Positions 39,726 through 49,150 of a DNA stretch of 64,000 bases are shown one piece after another. The notes below the pieces were generated by a model, which was not told where the DNA came from, searched no databases, and worked only from the letters and a program-made list of their open reading frames with translations. Positions within the stretch are counted from its first letter, which is position 1; every line of letters starts with the position of its first letter. The position numbers and the translations under genes are program-made. Origin of the DNA: Actinokineospora sp. NBRC 105648 (GTDB taxonomy: Bacteria > Actinomycetota > Actinomycetes > Mycobacteriales > Pseudonocardiaceae); the NCBI RefSeq assembly GCF_030269645.1, contig NZ_BSTR01000003.1, positions 248,001-312,000 on the forward strand, in the 5' to 3' direction.

Positions 39726-40931
39726 CTAGAAGAACGTGCCGCACCACGCGGCCTCGGGGACCGCGAACACCGCGTCCGCGCGCTGTGCCGCACCCTCGGC
39801 CAACTCCCGCACCCGGCCGATCCCGGCCAACGCCGAAGGCTGCGACGCCCCCATGTACAGCATCGACAACACCTCCACGTCCACCGACAACTCCGCCGCC
39901 GCGGCCGTCCGCTCGACGCCGTCGGCACCCACCCGGTAGCGGCCCGAGTTCGCCGGGATCCCCTCGTCGACCACCTCCACGACCACCGACCCCGCCCCGT
40001 AGTCCCGCCCCGCCAAGGCCGCCGGGACGTCCACGATCCGCGTCCACAGGTCCGGCACCACCCGGTGGTCGCGCACCGCGCGCGAGTCCTCCAGCATCGC
40101 CTCCACCGGCTCGTCCGCCGGCCGCGTCCACACCGTCAGCTCCTCGACCAGGTCGACGCCCAGCAGGAACCGCCACAGCGCCGAGGCCACCTCCGGGGTC
40201 GGCGCGACGAAGTCCTCCACCGACAGCGCGGCCCCCTTGCCCGGCTGGTCGGCCGCTTTCGGCCGGTAAGCGACGAACCCGTCCGGGCCGTCGGCGCCGA
40301 AGTGGGCGGCCACCAGCAGGAACTCCCCCATCGCGAACGGACGGTCGTACACGCTGCACCACCACTGCGGCGGCCGAGCCATCGTGCCCGCCCGCGACTG
40401 CCCCACCCGCGCGTAGAGCCGCGGCAGCAACTCCCGGGCCGCCGCGGGCTCCAAGAACCGAACCTCACCACCCGCGGGAACCTCCGGCCGCACCCGCGCG
40501 CCCCGCGGCAGCAGCACCCGCTTCACAGCCAGGTTCGCCACGCCGTAACCGAACCGCCCGTAGATCACCGGCTCGGTGGCCCGCAACCCCGCGAACACCT
40601 CCCCGCGCGCGGCCACATCGGCCAACTGCGCCCGCATCAGCTCGCGCAGCACCCCGCGGCGCCGGAAGTCCGCGCGCACACCGACCCGGGTCACCGCCGC
40701 CATCGGCAGCACCCGCCCACCGGGCACCACCAGGCTGGAGGTGTAGGCCAGCGCGGTACCCACCATCCGGTCACCGGCGAACGCGCCCAGGGTCCGCCCC
40801 GGCTCGAACGAGTGCCGGGCGTGCTCCCACTGCTCGTCGGGCACCGTGGGCGCGTGCAGCGCCACGCGGAACAGATCGATCGCGGTGCGCAGGTCGGGCT
40901 CGGTCAGGGTGCGGATCTCCACGTCGCTCAC
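39726..40931 (-). CDS. Eis-like multi-GNAT N-acetyltransferase
   Basis: A 401-residue protein with two GNAT folds and a sterol-carrier-like C-terminal domain, the architecture of Eis. Seen: VTRVGVRADFRRRGVLRELM (acetyl-CoA loop RRRGVL), TEPVIYGRFGYGVA with the catalytic-type tyrosine, and the C-terminal phenylalanine whose carboxylate completes the active site in mycobacterial Eis. Eis acetylates aminoglycosides at several amines and protein lysines. GTG start at 40931. It converges on the TetR gene. Confidence 0.92.
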   Translation of the reverse strand: MSDVEIRTLTEPDLRTAIDLFRVALHAPTVPDEQWEHARHSFEPGRTLGAFAGDRMVGTALAYTSSLVVPGGRVLPMAAVTRVGVRADFRRRGVLRELMRAQLADVAARGEVFAGLRATEPVIYGRFGYGVANLAVKRVLLPRGARVRPEVPAGGEVRFLEPAAARELLPRLYARVGQSRAGTMARPPQWWCSVYDRPFAMGEFLLVAAHFGADGPDGFVAYRPKAADQPGKGAALSVEDFVAPTPEVASALWRFLLGVDLVEELTVWTRPADEPVEAMLEDSRAVRDHRVVPDLWTRIVDVPAALAGRDYGAGSVVVEVVDEGIPANSGRYRVGADGVERTAAAAELSVDVEVLSMLYMGASQPSALAGIGRVRELAEGAAQRADAVFAVPEAAWCGTFF

Positions 40932-41008
40932 CCGGCGATCCTGCCCAACAACGCCTCGGGCGCGCGAGCCCAATTCCGGCCCGCGCGCCCGAGGTGAAAA
41001 CCCGGCGA

Positions 41009-41692
41009 CTACTTGTCGCTCGGCGGCGCGACCTCGTACTCACCGTTGGACTCGTTGCGGACGGTGATGTTCACCGTCTTCTCCTCGCCACCGATGACGA
41101 CCTTGCACTGGAACTGGGCGTCCTTCTTGACCTGCTGGTCCGCCGGGCACTTCACCGACTCGACGTTGTCGATGCTGTACTTGTCGGTCAGGATGCCCTT
41201 CACCCCGTCCTGCACGGCCGAGGTGTCGAAGACCTTCTTGTTGAACCACCCCGGGGTCACGAAGCCCAGCACCGCCACCGCGCCCGCGATGAGCACCACG
41301 ACCACCACCAGCACCCACACCCACGTGCTGCCGCCCCGCTTCTCCTGCGGCGGCACCCCCGGGTAACCACCCTGCGGCGGGTACCCGCCGTACTGCGGCT
41401 GGTTCGGGTCCGGCTGCCCGTACTGCGGCTGCTGCCCGTACCCCGGGTACTGCTGCGTCGGCTGCGGCTGCTGCGGCGGGTACCCGTACTGCGGCTGCTG
41501 GTGCTGCTGATCCGGCTGCCCGTACTGCGGCTGCGGCGGTTGCTGCCCGTAACCACCGGGCTGACCGCCGTAGCCCCCACCCTGCGCGGGAAACCCCCCC
41601 GAAGGGGTCCCCGCGGGCGGACCGCCGTAGGGCTGCCCGCCCCACTGCTGCTGCGGGTCTTGCCCGCCGGACGGCCCGTAGGGGCTGCTCAT
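41009..41692 (-). CDS. DUF4333 membrane protein with Gln/Pro/Tyr-rich N-terminus
   Basis: A 227-residue protein. Residues 1-115 are a low-complexity cytoplasmic region of repeated QPQYGQP and GGYPPQ units, followed by one transmembrane helix (STWVWVLVVVVVLIAGAVAV) and an extracytoplasmic DUF4333 domain with two cysteines (VKCPADQ and FQCKVVIGGEE). Such proteins are common envelope proteins of actinobacteria with unknown role. GGAGGCGAG precedes the ATG. It lies between the Eis-like gene and helY, all on the minus strand. Confidence 0.88.
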   Translation of the reverse strand: MSSPYGPSGGQDPQQQWGGQPYGGPPAGTPSGGFPAQGGGYGGQPGGYGQQPPQPQYGQPDQQHQQPQYGYPPQQPQPTQQYPGYGQQPQYGQPDPNQPQYGGYPPQGGYPGVPPQEKRGGSTWVWVLVVVVVLIAGAVAVLGFVTPGWFNKKVFDTSAVQDGVKGILTDKYSIDNVESVKCPADQQVKKDAQFQCKVVIGGEEKTVNITVRNESNGEYEVAPPSDK

Positions 41693-41816
41693 CACTCGCC
41701 TCCGCAAGATCGAGGTCGCGCGGCCTGGAACACCACTGCGCGCGATCAAACCACAACGGGGCGCTCGCGCCCCACCCAGCCCGTGTGGTGTCGACCAACC
41801 GGCCGACACCACCGGC

Positions 41817-44588
41817 TCACGCCGTCGCCAGCGCCACCACCCCGCGCCGGATCCCGCGCACCGCCTCACCCGCCGCCCGACCCACCGGGTGCTCCCGGCC
41901 CACCACGTCGCGGATCTGGTCCAGCAGGTCGATCACCTGCCTGCACCACCGCACGAAGTCCCCCGCCGAGAGCTCCTGACCCGCCGAGTCCGCCGCGGTG
42001 ATCACCTCCTCCAACGACTCACCCCGCACCCACCGGTACACCGTCCAGGCGAACCCCGCGTCCGGCTGCCGCGTCCGGTCCAGCCGGTGGTGGCGCTCGT
42101 CGGCCTCCAGCTCGACCCACAGCCGCGCCGTCACCGCCAACGCGTCGGCGACCGCCCCACCGGGCACCCGCGCCTCCACCGCGCCGTCCCGCCGCGCCTC
42201 GTACACCAGCGACGACACCACCGCCGCCAACTCCGCCGGACCCAACCCGTCCCACACACCGTTGCGCAGGCACTCCGCGGCCAACAGGTCCGACTCGCTG
42301 TAGAGCCGCGCCAACCGCTTCCCGTGCTCGGTCACCACCTGGTCGCCCGCGTGCTCACCGGTACCCGGCGCCAGGTAACCCCGATCGGCCAACAACGCCC
42401 GGATCCGGTCGAACGCCCGCGCCAGCGAGTGCGTCGTCGCCGCCACCTTGCGCTCCAACTGCTCGGTCTCGGCCAACAACCGGTTGTACCGCTCAGCCCA
42501 CCGGGCGTGCGCCTCCCGGTCCTGGCAGCCGTGGCACGGGTGCGCCCGCATCGCCCGCCGCACCGTCGCCAACTCCGAGTCGTCCTCGGCACCCGAACGC
42601 CTGCGCGAGCGCGCCGGGAGCTCGATCCCGCTGGCCCGCAACGTCGCCGCCAGGTCCCGCCGCGACTTCGGCGACCGGATGTCCACCTGCCGCGGCAACC
42701 GCACCCGACCCAGCGCCGTCACCGGCGCCGGGAAATCCGACACCGACAGCCGACCCGCCCACCGGTCCTCGGTCACCACCAGCGGCCGCGGGTCACCCAT
42801 CGAGTCCAGCCCCGGGTCGATCACGATCGCCAACCCCGACCGCCGCCCCGCGGGCACCGCGATCACATCCCCCTTGCGCAACCGCTCCAGCGACTGCGCC
42901 GCCTCCGCCCGCCGCGCCGCGCCGTTCTGCCGCGTCAGCGCCCGCTCCCGCTCGGTCAGCTGCCTGCGCAGGTCCGCGTACTCCGCGAAGTCACCCAGGT
43001 GGCACACCATCGACTCCGCGTACCCGGCCAACGCCTCCCGGTTGCGCTCCAACCGCCGCGACACCCCGACCACCGACCGGTCCGCCTGGAACTGCGCGAA
43101 CGACTGCTCCAGGATGTCCCGCGCCGCCCGCGCGCCCAACCGGTCGACCAGGTTGACCGCCATGTTGTAGCCCGGCCGGAACGACGACTTCAACGGGTAG
43201 GTCCGCGTCGAGGCCAGCCCGGCGACCCCCTTCGGGTCCACCCCCGGCTGCCACACCACCACCGCGTGACCCTCGACATCGATCCCACGCCGCCCGGCCC
43301 GCCCCGTCAGCTGCGTGTACTCCCCCGGCGTCAGCTCGACGTGCGCCTCGCCGTTGTACTTCACCAGCTTCTCCAGCACGACCGTGCGCGCGGGCATGTT
43401 GATCCCCAGCGCCAGCGTCTCGGTCGCGAACACCGCCTTCACCAGACCCCGGACGAACAACTCCTCCACGGTCTCCTTGAACGCCGGCAGCAGACCCGCG
43501 TGGTGCCCGGCGAACCCGCGCTCCAACGCGTCCTTCCACTCCCAGAACCCCAGCACCGTCAGATCGGCGTCCGGCAGGTCCCTGGTCTTCGAGTCGACGA
43601 TCCGCCGCACCTCGGCGACCTCGTCCTCGGAGTTGAGCCGCAACCCCGACCGCACGCACTGGGTCACCGCGGCCTCGCACCCCGCCCGGCTGAACACGAA
43701 CACGATCGCGGGCAGCAGACCCGCCCCGTCGAGCCGCTCCACCACCTCGACCCGCGACACCGGCTTGAACCGCGGCCCCCGCGCCCCCGCCGCCCGACCG
43801 CCCTTGGCCCGCGGGTTGTGCCAGGGCGCGTGCACCCGCCCGACCTCCTCGACCCGGCGCACCAGCAGCGGGTTGATCGTCAGCTCGCCCTCGGTCGACT
43901 CGCCGCCGAACAGGTCCAGCATCCGCCCGCCGACCAGCATGTGCTGCCACAGCGGCACCGGCCGGTGCTCGTCCACCACCACCGTGGTGTCACCGCGCAC
44001 CTCGACCAGCCACTCACCGAACTCCTCGGCGTTGCTCACCGTGGCCGACAGGCTCACCAGGTTCACCCACTCGGGCAGGTGCAGGATCACCTCCTCCCAC
44101 ACCGCGCCGCGGAACCGGTCGGCCAGGTAGTGCACCTCGTCCATCACCACGTAGGCCAACCCGTCCAGCGCCGAGGACTCGGCGTAGAGCATGTTGCGCA
44201 GCACCTCGGTGGTCATCACCACGATCGGCGCCGACCCGTTCACCGCGGTGTCACCGGTCAGCAGACCGACCGACTCCGCCCCGTAGCGAGCGGTGAAGTC
44301 GGCGAACTTCTGGTTCGACAACGCCTTGATCGGGGTGGTGTAGAAGCACTTGCGACCCTCGGCGAGGGCCAAGTGGACGGCGAACTCGCCGACCACCGTC
44401 TTGCCCGCGCCAGTCGGCGCGCACACCAGGACACCGTGCCCCTGCTCCAGCGCGACGCACGCGTCGTACTGGAACGGGTCGAGGTCGAAGGACAGCTCGG
44501 CGGTGAAATCCGCCAGCTTGGGGAAACTCGAGCGACTGCGGGAAGCGGCGTACGCCTCGGCCGGAGTGCGGGATGAACCAGCGGACAC
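41817..44588 (-). CDS. helY: Ski2-like DEVH-box RNA helicase HelY
   Basis: About 923 residues, near the mycobacterial HelY (906). Motifs: Walker A CAPTGAGKTVVGEF (Lys63), DEVH at 150-153, SLSATVSNAEEFG, and motif VI QLTGRAGRRGIDVEG; the C-terminal half is the DSHCT and arch-like region of Ski2/Mtr4 proteins, which unwind structured RNA for decay. The GTG at 44588 is chosen for its GGAAG site seven bases upstream; an ATG six codons earlier has no ribosome site. It lies downstream of the lipid kinase and Tat genes, as in mycobacteria. Confidence 0.93.
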   Translation of the reverse strand: MSAGSSRTPAEAYAASRSRSSFPKLADFTAELSFDLDPFQYDACVALEQGHGVLVCAPTGAGKTVVGEFAVHLALAEGRKCFYTTPIKALSNQKFADFTARYGAESVGLLTGDTAVNGSAPIVVMTTEVLRNMLYAESSALDGLAYVVMDEVHYLADRFRGAVWEEVILHLPEWVNLVSLSATVSNAEEFGEWLVEVRGDTTVVVDEHRPVPLWQHMLVGGRMLDLFGGESTEGELTINPLLVRRVEEVGRVHAPWHNPRAKGGRAAGARGPRFKPVSRVEVVERLDGAGLLPAIVFVFSRAGCEAAVTQCVRSGLRLNSEDEVAEVRRIVDSKTRDLPDADLTVLGFWEWKDALERGFAGHHAGLLPAFKETVEELFVRGLVKAVFATETLALGINMPARTVVLEKLVKYNGEAHVELTPGEYTQLTGRAGRRGIDVEGHAVVVWQPGVDPKGVAGLASTRTYPLKSSFRPGYNMAVNLVDRLGARAARDILEQSFAQFQADRSVVGVSRRLERNREALAGYAESMVCHLGDFAEYADLRRQLTERERALTRQNGAARRAEAAQSLERLRKGDVIAVPAGRRSGLAIVIDPGLDSMGDPRPLVVTEDRWAGRLSVSDFPAPVTALGRVRLPRQVDIRSPKSRRDLAATLRASGIELPARSRRRSGAEDDSELATVRRAMRAHPCHGCQDREAHARWAERYNRLLAETEQLERKVAATTHSLARAFDRIRALLADRGYLAPGTGEHAGDQVVTEHGKRLARLYSESDLLAAECLRNGVWDGLGPAELAAVVSSLVYEARRDGAVEARVPGGAVADALAVTARLWVELEADERHHRLDRTRQPDAGFAWTVYRWVRGESLEEVITAADSAGQELSAGDFVRWCRQVIDLLDQIRDVVGREHPVGRAAGEAVRGIRRGVVALATA

Positions 44589-44640
44589 ACCCCAAGACTT
44601 CCACATCGCACCGACAAGCGTCGCCCGGACTTTCCGGCGC

Positions 44641-45528
44641 TCAGCCCACGACCGCCAACGCGCCCGGCACGCACTCGACCCCGACCGGCAACGGCCCGAG
44701 CCGCTCACCGTCGGCGTAGGCCACCCACCCGTTGCCTGGACCCAGCGACACCCGGCGCGCCCGCAGCGTCCGCACGAACGGGTGCGCCACGTGGTTGCCG
44801 GTGCGCAGCCTCGGCAAGATCCGCAGCAAGTCCACCCGACCCGCCTCCCCCACGACGGTCACGTCGAACAACCCGTCGGCCGGGTCAGCCCCCGGGCACA
44901 CCGGGATACCGCCGCCGTAGTAACCCGTGTTGCCGATCGCCACCATGGTCGCCGCCAGCTCGAGGCACTCGCCCTCGGTCTCCACCACCAGCGGCCGCGG
45001 CCGCAACGCCGCCAGCTCGGCCACGATCGCCAGGTCGTAGCGCCGCCTGCCGTGCGGCCAGCGCATCCGGTTGACCCGCTCGTTGACCGCCGAGTCGAAC
45101 CCCGCGCACAGCACACTGGCGAACCACGGACCACCGTCGAGCCTGCCCAGGTCGATCCGCCTGCTGGTGCCCGCCCGGATCGCCGCCGCCACCGACTCCG
45201 CGGCCGCCACCGGCTCCATCGGCGACCCCAGCGCGCGAGCGAAGTCGTTACCCGTACCAGCCGGGATGACCGCCAGGGCGACACCGTGGTCCGCGCAGAA
45301 CTGGACACCCTGGTGCGCCGAACCATCACCGCCGAGCACCACCAGCAGGTCCAGACCCGCGTCCCGCGCCCGGACCATCAACGCCCGCGACTCGGCGACC
45401 GTGCCCGCCTCAACCATGGTCAACTGCCCGACCACCGGCCGCAGCCGATCGGCCACCGCACCCGCCACCCGACCCGCCGCACCGTGCCCCGACCCCGGGT
45501 GCACCGCCAACGCCGCCCGAATGCCCAC
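44641..45528 (-). CDS. Diacylglycerol kinase-family lipid kinase
   Basis: A 295-residue kinase from GTG at 45528. The catalytic domain has LLVVLGGDGSAHQGV (GGDG nucleotide loop) and VIPAGTGNDFARALG, followed by the beta-sandwich domain with GNTGYYGGGIPVCPGADPAD. It phosphorylates diacylglycerol or a related lipid at the membrane. A gene of this family lies at this place beside helY in other actinobacteria. A hairpin in the 44 bases ahead of it may insulate it from the tat genes. Confidence 0.93.
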   Translation of the reverse strand: MGIRAALAVHPGSGHGAAGRVAGAVADRLRPVVGQLTMVEAGTVAESRALMVRARDAGLDLLVVLGGDGSAHQGVQFCADHGVALAVIPAGTGNDFARALGSPMEPVAAAESVAAAIRAGTSRRIDLGRLDGGPWFASVLCAGFDSAVNERVNRMRWPHGRRRYDLAIVAELAALRPRPLVVETEGECLELAATMVAIGNTGYYGGGIPVCPGADPADGLFDVTVVGEAGRVDLLRILPRLRTGNHVAHPFVRTLRARRVSLGPGNGWVAYADGERLGPLPVGVECVPGALAVVG

Positions 45529-45534
45529 CTGAAC

Positions 45535-45567
45535 CCCGCTCGGCCAGGACCGGCCCGGCCGAGCGGG
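45535..45567 (-). terminator. Hairpin between tatC and the lipid kinase gene
   Basis: Perfect 11-base arms CCCGCTCGGCC (45535-45545) and GGCCGAGCGGG (45557-45567) occupy the short gap after the tatC stop on the minus strand. It could end or attenuate the pafBC-tat transcript before the kinase gene. Confidence 0.6.
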
Positions 45568-45572
45568 ACAGG

Positions 45573-46550
45573 TCACGTCACGTCGTCGAAGCCGCCCTTG
45601 CCCTTGGCCTGCTCGACCGGCAGCGCGACGTCCTCGATCGGCTCCGGACGATAGTCGGCCATCGGCGTCGCCTCGTCATCGGACAGCCCCGCCGCCGGGT
45701 CCTCGGCCGCCTCGCGCCTGGCCTTGGCCCGGTCGTGGATCCGCGACACCTGGACCGCGAACTCGAACAGCACCACCATCGCCACGCCCAGCGCCACCAT
45801 CGAGATCGGGTCGGTGCCCGGTGTGGCGAACGCGGCGAAGACGAACAGGCCGAAGATGATCCCGCGACGCCAGCGCCGCAGGTTGTCGTACGGCAGGATG
45901 CCAATCCGGTTCAGCATGATCACCAGCAGCGGCATCTCGAAGCTCACGCCGAAGATCAGCAGCATCACCAGCACGAACGAGATGTAGTCGCTGGCGTTGA
46001 GCGCGGTGATGAACACCCCGCCGCCGAAGGAGACCAGCACCTCCAGGCCCTGCGGGATCACGTAGAACGCCAGCACCCCACCCGCGGCGAACAGCACCGA
46101 GGCGAACCCGACGAAGATCGTCGCGAACTTGCGCTCCTTGGCGTAGAGCCCCGGGGTGATGAACGACCAGATCTGGTAGAGCCAGAACGGCGCCGAGACC
46201 ACCATCCCGGCCGCGATCCCGACCTTGAACTGCACCATGAAGCCCTCGAACGGCTTCGTCTGCAGCAGCTGGCAGGTCCCGTTCGGCTCGAAGCGCAGGT
46301 TCGTCGGCAGCTTGCAGTACGGCTGCAGGATGATGTCGCCCAACGGCGGGATCGGCCCCAACCTGGTGAAGAACCAGATGAAGCCGAACACACCGCCGAG
46401 CAAGATGAACAAGACCGCCCAACCGAGCCGGTTGCGCAGCTCGTACAGGTGGTCCTTGAGGGACATGGTGCCGTCGGGATTGTGCCTGCGACTGCGCATC
46501 TTGCGCTTGTCGCGACGGCCTTCAGCCCGGCGGAGCGGTTCGCGCGCCAC
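45573..46550 (-). CDS. tatC: Twin-arginine translocase subunit TatC
   Basis: A 325-residue six-helix membrane protein that recognises twin-arginine signal peptides. Conserved: NPDGTMSLKDHLYELRNRL at the start, the first periplasmic loop PYCKLPTNLRFEP, FKVGIAAGMVVSAPFWLYQI and SFEMPLLVIMLNRIGI. A charged C-terminal tail of about 60 residues is typical of actinobacteria. The GTG at 46550 has GAGG eight bases upstream; an ATG at 46499 (MRSRRHNPDG) is also possible. It follows tatA by 19 bases. Confidence 0.95.
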   Translation of the reverse strand: MAREPLRRAEGRRDKRKMRSRRHNPDGTMSLKDHLYELRNRLGWAVLFILLGGVFGFIWFFTRLGPIPPLGDIILQPYCKLPTNLRFEPNGTCQLLQTKPFEGFMVQFKVGIAAGMVVSAPFWLYQIWSFITPGLYAKERKFATIFVGFASVLFAAGGVLAFYVIPQGLEVLVSFGGGVFITALNASDYISFVLVMLLIFGVSFEMPLLVIMLNRIGILPYDNLRRWRRGIIFGLFVFAAFATPGTDPISMVALGVAMVVLFEFAVQVSRIHDRAKARREAAEDPAAGLSDDEATPMADYRPEPIEDVALPVEQAKGKGGFDDVT

Positions 46551-46569
46551 CGTGGGGACCTCGATCCGC

Positions 46570-46893
46570 TCAGCTGGCGTTCTTGTGCGCCTGCTGGCCC
46601 TGCTGGTTCAGCTTGCGCTGCAGCTCATCGATCTCCGCGCGCATCTGCTCAGGGGTCTGCTCCACCTTCGCGGCGGGCAACTGCTGCGCGGGCGTCGCCG
46701 ACGGCGCCGGGGACGCGGCAGGGGCGCCCTTCGTCTCGTCAGCGGCATCATCGCCGCGCATCCCCTTGGTCTCGGCCTTCAGGATGCGCATCGACTGCCC
46801 GAGGGAACGCGCCATCGTCGGCATCTTGCGCGCCCCGAAGAGCAACACGACCACCACCGCGATGATCAAAATTTCCCAAGGTCCCAGGTTCAC
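46570..46893 (-). CDS. tatA: Twin-arginine translocase subunit TatA
   Basis: A 107-residue protein: one N-terminal helix (LGPWEILIIAVVVVLLFGAR), the FGARKMP hinge, an amphipathic helix (TMARSLGQSMRILKAETKG) and a long polar, Ala/Pro-rich tail. TatA oligomers form the export path for folded proteins with TatC. Its ATG overlaps the stop of the small membrane gene upstream by four bases. Confidence 0.95.
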   Translation of the reverse strand: MNLGPWEILIIAVVVVLLFGARKMPTMARSLGQSMRILKAETKGMRGDDAADETKGAPAASPAPSATPAQQLPAAKVEQTPEQMRAEIDELQRKLNQQGQQAHKNAS

Positions 46894-47135
46894 GACCGTC
46901 CTCCAGTCTCGCCTCGCCCTGCCGATGGTACGCGACGCGATCGTTTCCGATCAGCCACCGCGACCCGCAGGGCGGCGGATCGCGCGCGCAACAACCCTGA
47001 TTCGTCACCGAACGTCGCCTTGGCTGCCGCGAGGACGGAACGGGCCCTCGCCACCCCGCGCGACACGCGGACCAGGGCGAACACCAACAGCGCGATCCCG
47101 ATCAGGAGCAGCACCGCACTCGGCAGGTAAGGCAC
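46890..47135 (-). CDS. Small membrane protein between pafC and tatA
   Basis: An 81-residue protein with one N-terminal helix (YLPSAVLLLIGIALLVFALV) followed by a basic, Arg/Ala-rich cytoplasmic helix (RVSRGVARARSVLAAAKATF) and a polar tail. It overlaps tatA by four bases, which supports it as a real, cotranslated gene. The topology resembles TatA/B-like proteins (helix plus amphipathic basic helix) but lacks the FG hinge. No function is recognised. In M. tuberculosis pafC and tatA are adjacent without such a gene, as far as I recall. Confidence 0.75.
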   Translation of the reverse strand: MPYLPSAVLLLIGIALLVFALVRVSRGVARARSVLAAAKATFGDESGLLRARSAALRVAVADRKRSRRVPSAGRGETGGRS

Positions 47136-47198
47136 GGCGTGACTCTACCGCCACCCCGGTAACCGGCCGAACACACCAGAGCGTGTGCGGCGAAGAGT

Positions 47199-48173
47199 TC
47201 AGGTGACCGCGAGGTGACGATCCAGCCTCGCGACCGCCGCCGCGGCCTGCTCGCGCAACGCCACCGCCAGCTCCACGGGCTCCTCCACCCGCACATCCCC
47301 ACCCAGACCCAGCAGCAGCCGCACCACCCACGAGGTGTCCGAGTACCGCATCCGGACCCGCAACCGGCCGCCGTCCAACTCCTCGACGTCCTCGACCGGG
47401 TAGTACTCCGACACCCACCGCGCGTCCGGCTCCAACACCAACCGCGCCGACCGCTGGCCCGGCTCCGCCTGGAACAACCCAGCCGAAGTGTCCGTCGGCT
47501 CCGCGTACGGCGGCGGCGCGGCGGGCTCGTCGAGCACTTCGACCTCGTCCACCCGGTCCAACCGGAACAACCGCACCGCCTCGGCGCGGCGGCACCACGC
47601 CTCCAGGTACCCGCGACCGTCCACGATCAGCACCCGCATCGGGTCGACCGTGCGCGCGCTCACCTCGTCCTTGGACGCGGTGTAGTACGTGATCCGCAAC
47701 GCCCGCCCGGCACGCAACGCCGCCTGCACGACCTCGCGAACCTCGGCCGTGCGCCCGGCCTCCCGCACACCCAGCCCCACCGCGACACCGGCGGGCTGCG
47801 CCTGGCCCGCGGCGGCCTCGATCTTGGCCACCGCGCGCCGGATGGCGTCGGCGTTGCCCACCCCCGGCGTGTCCACCAGCGCCCGCAGCGCCACCAGCAA
47901 CGCCGTCGCCTCCGCACCGGTGAGCCGCAACGGCCTGCGCATGCCCGCGTCGAAGGTGACCGTGACGGTCTCCTCGTCGAACGAGATGTCGATCAGGTCA
48001 CCCGGGCCGTACCCGGGCAGGCCGCACATCCACAGCAGCTCAAGGTCCTTGCGCAGCTGCTTGGCGGACACCCCGAAGTCGGCGGCCGCCTCGTCGATCA
48101 GGATGCCCGGCCGCGCGATCAGGTACGGGACCAGCGCCAACAGCCTGGGCAGCCGCTCCTGCGCCGCGGTCAC
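47199..48173 (-). CDS. pafC: WYL-domain transcription activator PafC
   Basis: A 324-residue protein with an N-terminal winged helix (LIDEAAADFGVSAKQLRKDL), a WYL domain (ALRITYYTASKDEVSARTVD, GRGYLEAWCRRAEAVRLFRL) and the WCX C-terminal extension. PafB and PafC form a heterodimer that activates LexA-independent DNA-damage genes in mycobacteria. GTG start overlapping the pafB stop by four bases. Despite its name, not required for pupylation. Confidence 0.93.
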   Translation of the reverse strand: MTAAQERLPRLLALVPYLIARPGILIDEAAADFGVSAKQLRKDLELLWMCGLPGYGPGDLIDISFDEETVTVTFDAGMRRPLRLTGAEATALLVALRALVDTPGVGNADAIRRAVAKIEAAAGQAQPAGVAVGLGVREAGRTAEVREVVQAALRAGRALRITYYTASKDEVSARTVDPMRVLIVDGRGYLEAWCRRAEAVRLFRLDRVDEVEVLDEPAAPPPYAEPTDTSAGLFQAEPGQRSARLVLEPDARWVSEYYPVEDVEELDGGRLRVRMRYSDTSWVVRLLLGLGGDVRVEEPVELAVALREQAAAAVARLDRHLAVT

Positions 48174-49144
48174 GACGTCCCCTCCGCCACCGCGATCAGC
48201 CGCTCGCGCACCGACTTCGCCAGCACATCGGGCTCCAGCACCAGCACATCGGCCCCGTAGCCCGCGATCCAGCCCGCAGCCGTGTCCGGGTAGTGCAGGT
48301 CCAACTCGATCAACTCGCCCGGCACCCCGTCGACCTCCCGCTCCCCCACGACCCTCGCTCGCCTGCGCAGCCCGGCACCCCGGCCCGTAGCCACCCACAA
48401 CAGCGCGGGCGCGGACTGCGGCGGTTCGCTGTTGGTGTTCGCCACGAACGCCATCAGGTTGACGTCATCCGGTCTGCGCACCACACCGGGCCTGCCGACC
48501 TTGCGCACCTCACCGACGACCCGCGAGAGCCGGAAGCACCGCGGCGCGTTCCGGTCGCGGTCGTGACCCACCACGTACCAGCGGCCCCGCCAGGACACCA
48601 CACCCCACGGCTCGAGCACGCGCTCGCGCAGCTCGGCGGGCGACGGGCGGCGGTAGCCGAAGGAGACGGCCTGACCGGCCTGGACGGCGGCCAGCAACGG
48701 GGCGAAGGCCGGTTCGGACGTGCGCACCTTGGACTCGACCACGGTCGGCGCGCCCTGGTCGACGTCGACACCGGCGGCGCGCAGCTTGAGCAGCGCGCCG
48801 TGCGCGGCCCCGGTGAGCTCCGGGGAGTCCCACAGCCGCACGGCGAGGGCCACCGCGGCGGCCTCGTCCGGTTCGAGGTCGATCTCGCCCAGCTCGTAGT
48901 CACGGCGGGCGATCCGGTAGCCGTCGACCGTGTCGAACACGGAGTTGCGGCCCACCTCCAGCGGGATGCCGAGCTCACGCAGCTCGGTCTTGTCCCGCTC
49001 GAAGGTCCGGAAGAAGGCGTCGTCGGAAGGGGCGTCGGCGTACCCGGGCACGATGCCCCGGATCCGCTCAGCGCTGAGGTACTGGCGAGTCGAGAGCAGG
49101 CACAGCACCAGGTTCACAAGACGTTCGGCGCGTGCGACGGACAC
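48170..49144 (-). CDS. pafB: WYL-domain transcription activator PafB
   Basis: A 324-residue partner of PafC with the same three-part layout: winged helix (RLVNLVLCLLSTRQYLSAER, then RTFERDKTELRELGIPLEVG), WYL domain (QAVSFGYRRPSPAELRERVL, RGRWYVVGHDRDRNAPRCFR) and WCX tail. It heads the transcript pafB-pafC-small gene-tatA-tatC. The GTG start lies 7 bases downstream of a -10-like hexamer, suggesting a leaderless transcript. Confidence 0.93.
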   Translation of the reverse strand: MSVARAERLVNLVLCLLSTRQYLSAERIRGIVPGYADAPSDDAFFRTFERDKTELRELGIPLEVGRNSVFDTVDGYRIARRDYELGEIDLEPDEAAAVALAVRLWDSPELTGAAHGALLKLRAAGVDVDQGAPTVVESKVRTSEPAFAPLLAAVQAGQAVSFGYRRPSPAELRERVLEPWGVVSWRGRWYVVGHDRDRNAPRCFRLSRVVGEVRKVGRPGVVRRPDDVNLMAFVANTNSEPPQSAPALLWVATGRGAGLRRRARVVGEREVDGVPGELIELDLHYPDTAAGWIAGYGADVLVLEPDVLAKSVRERLIAVAEGTS

Positions 49145-49150
49145 CCGCGC

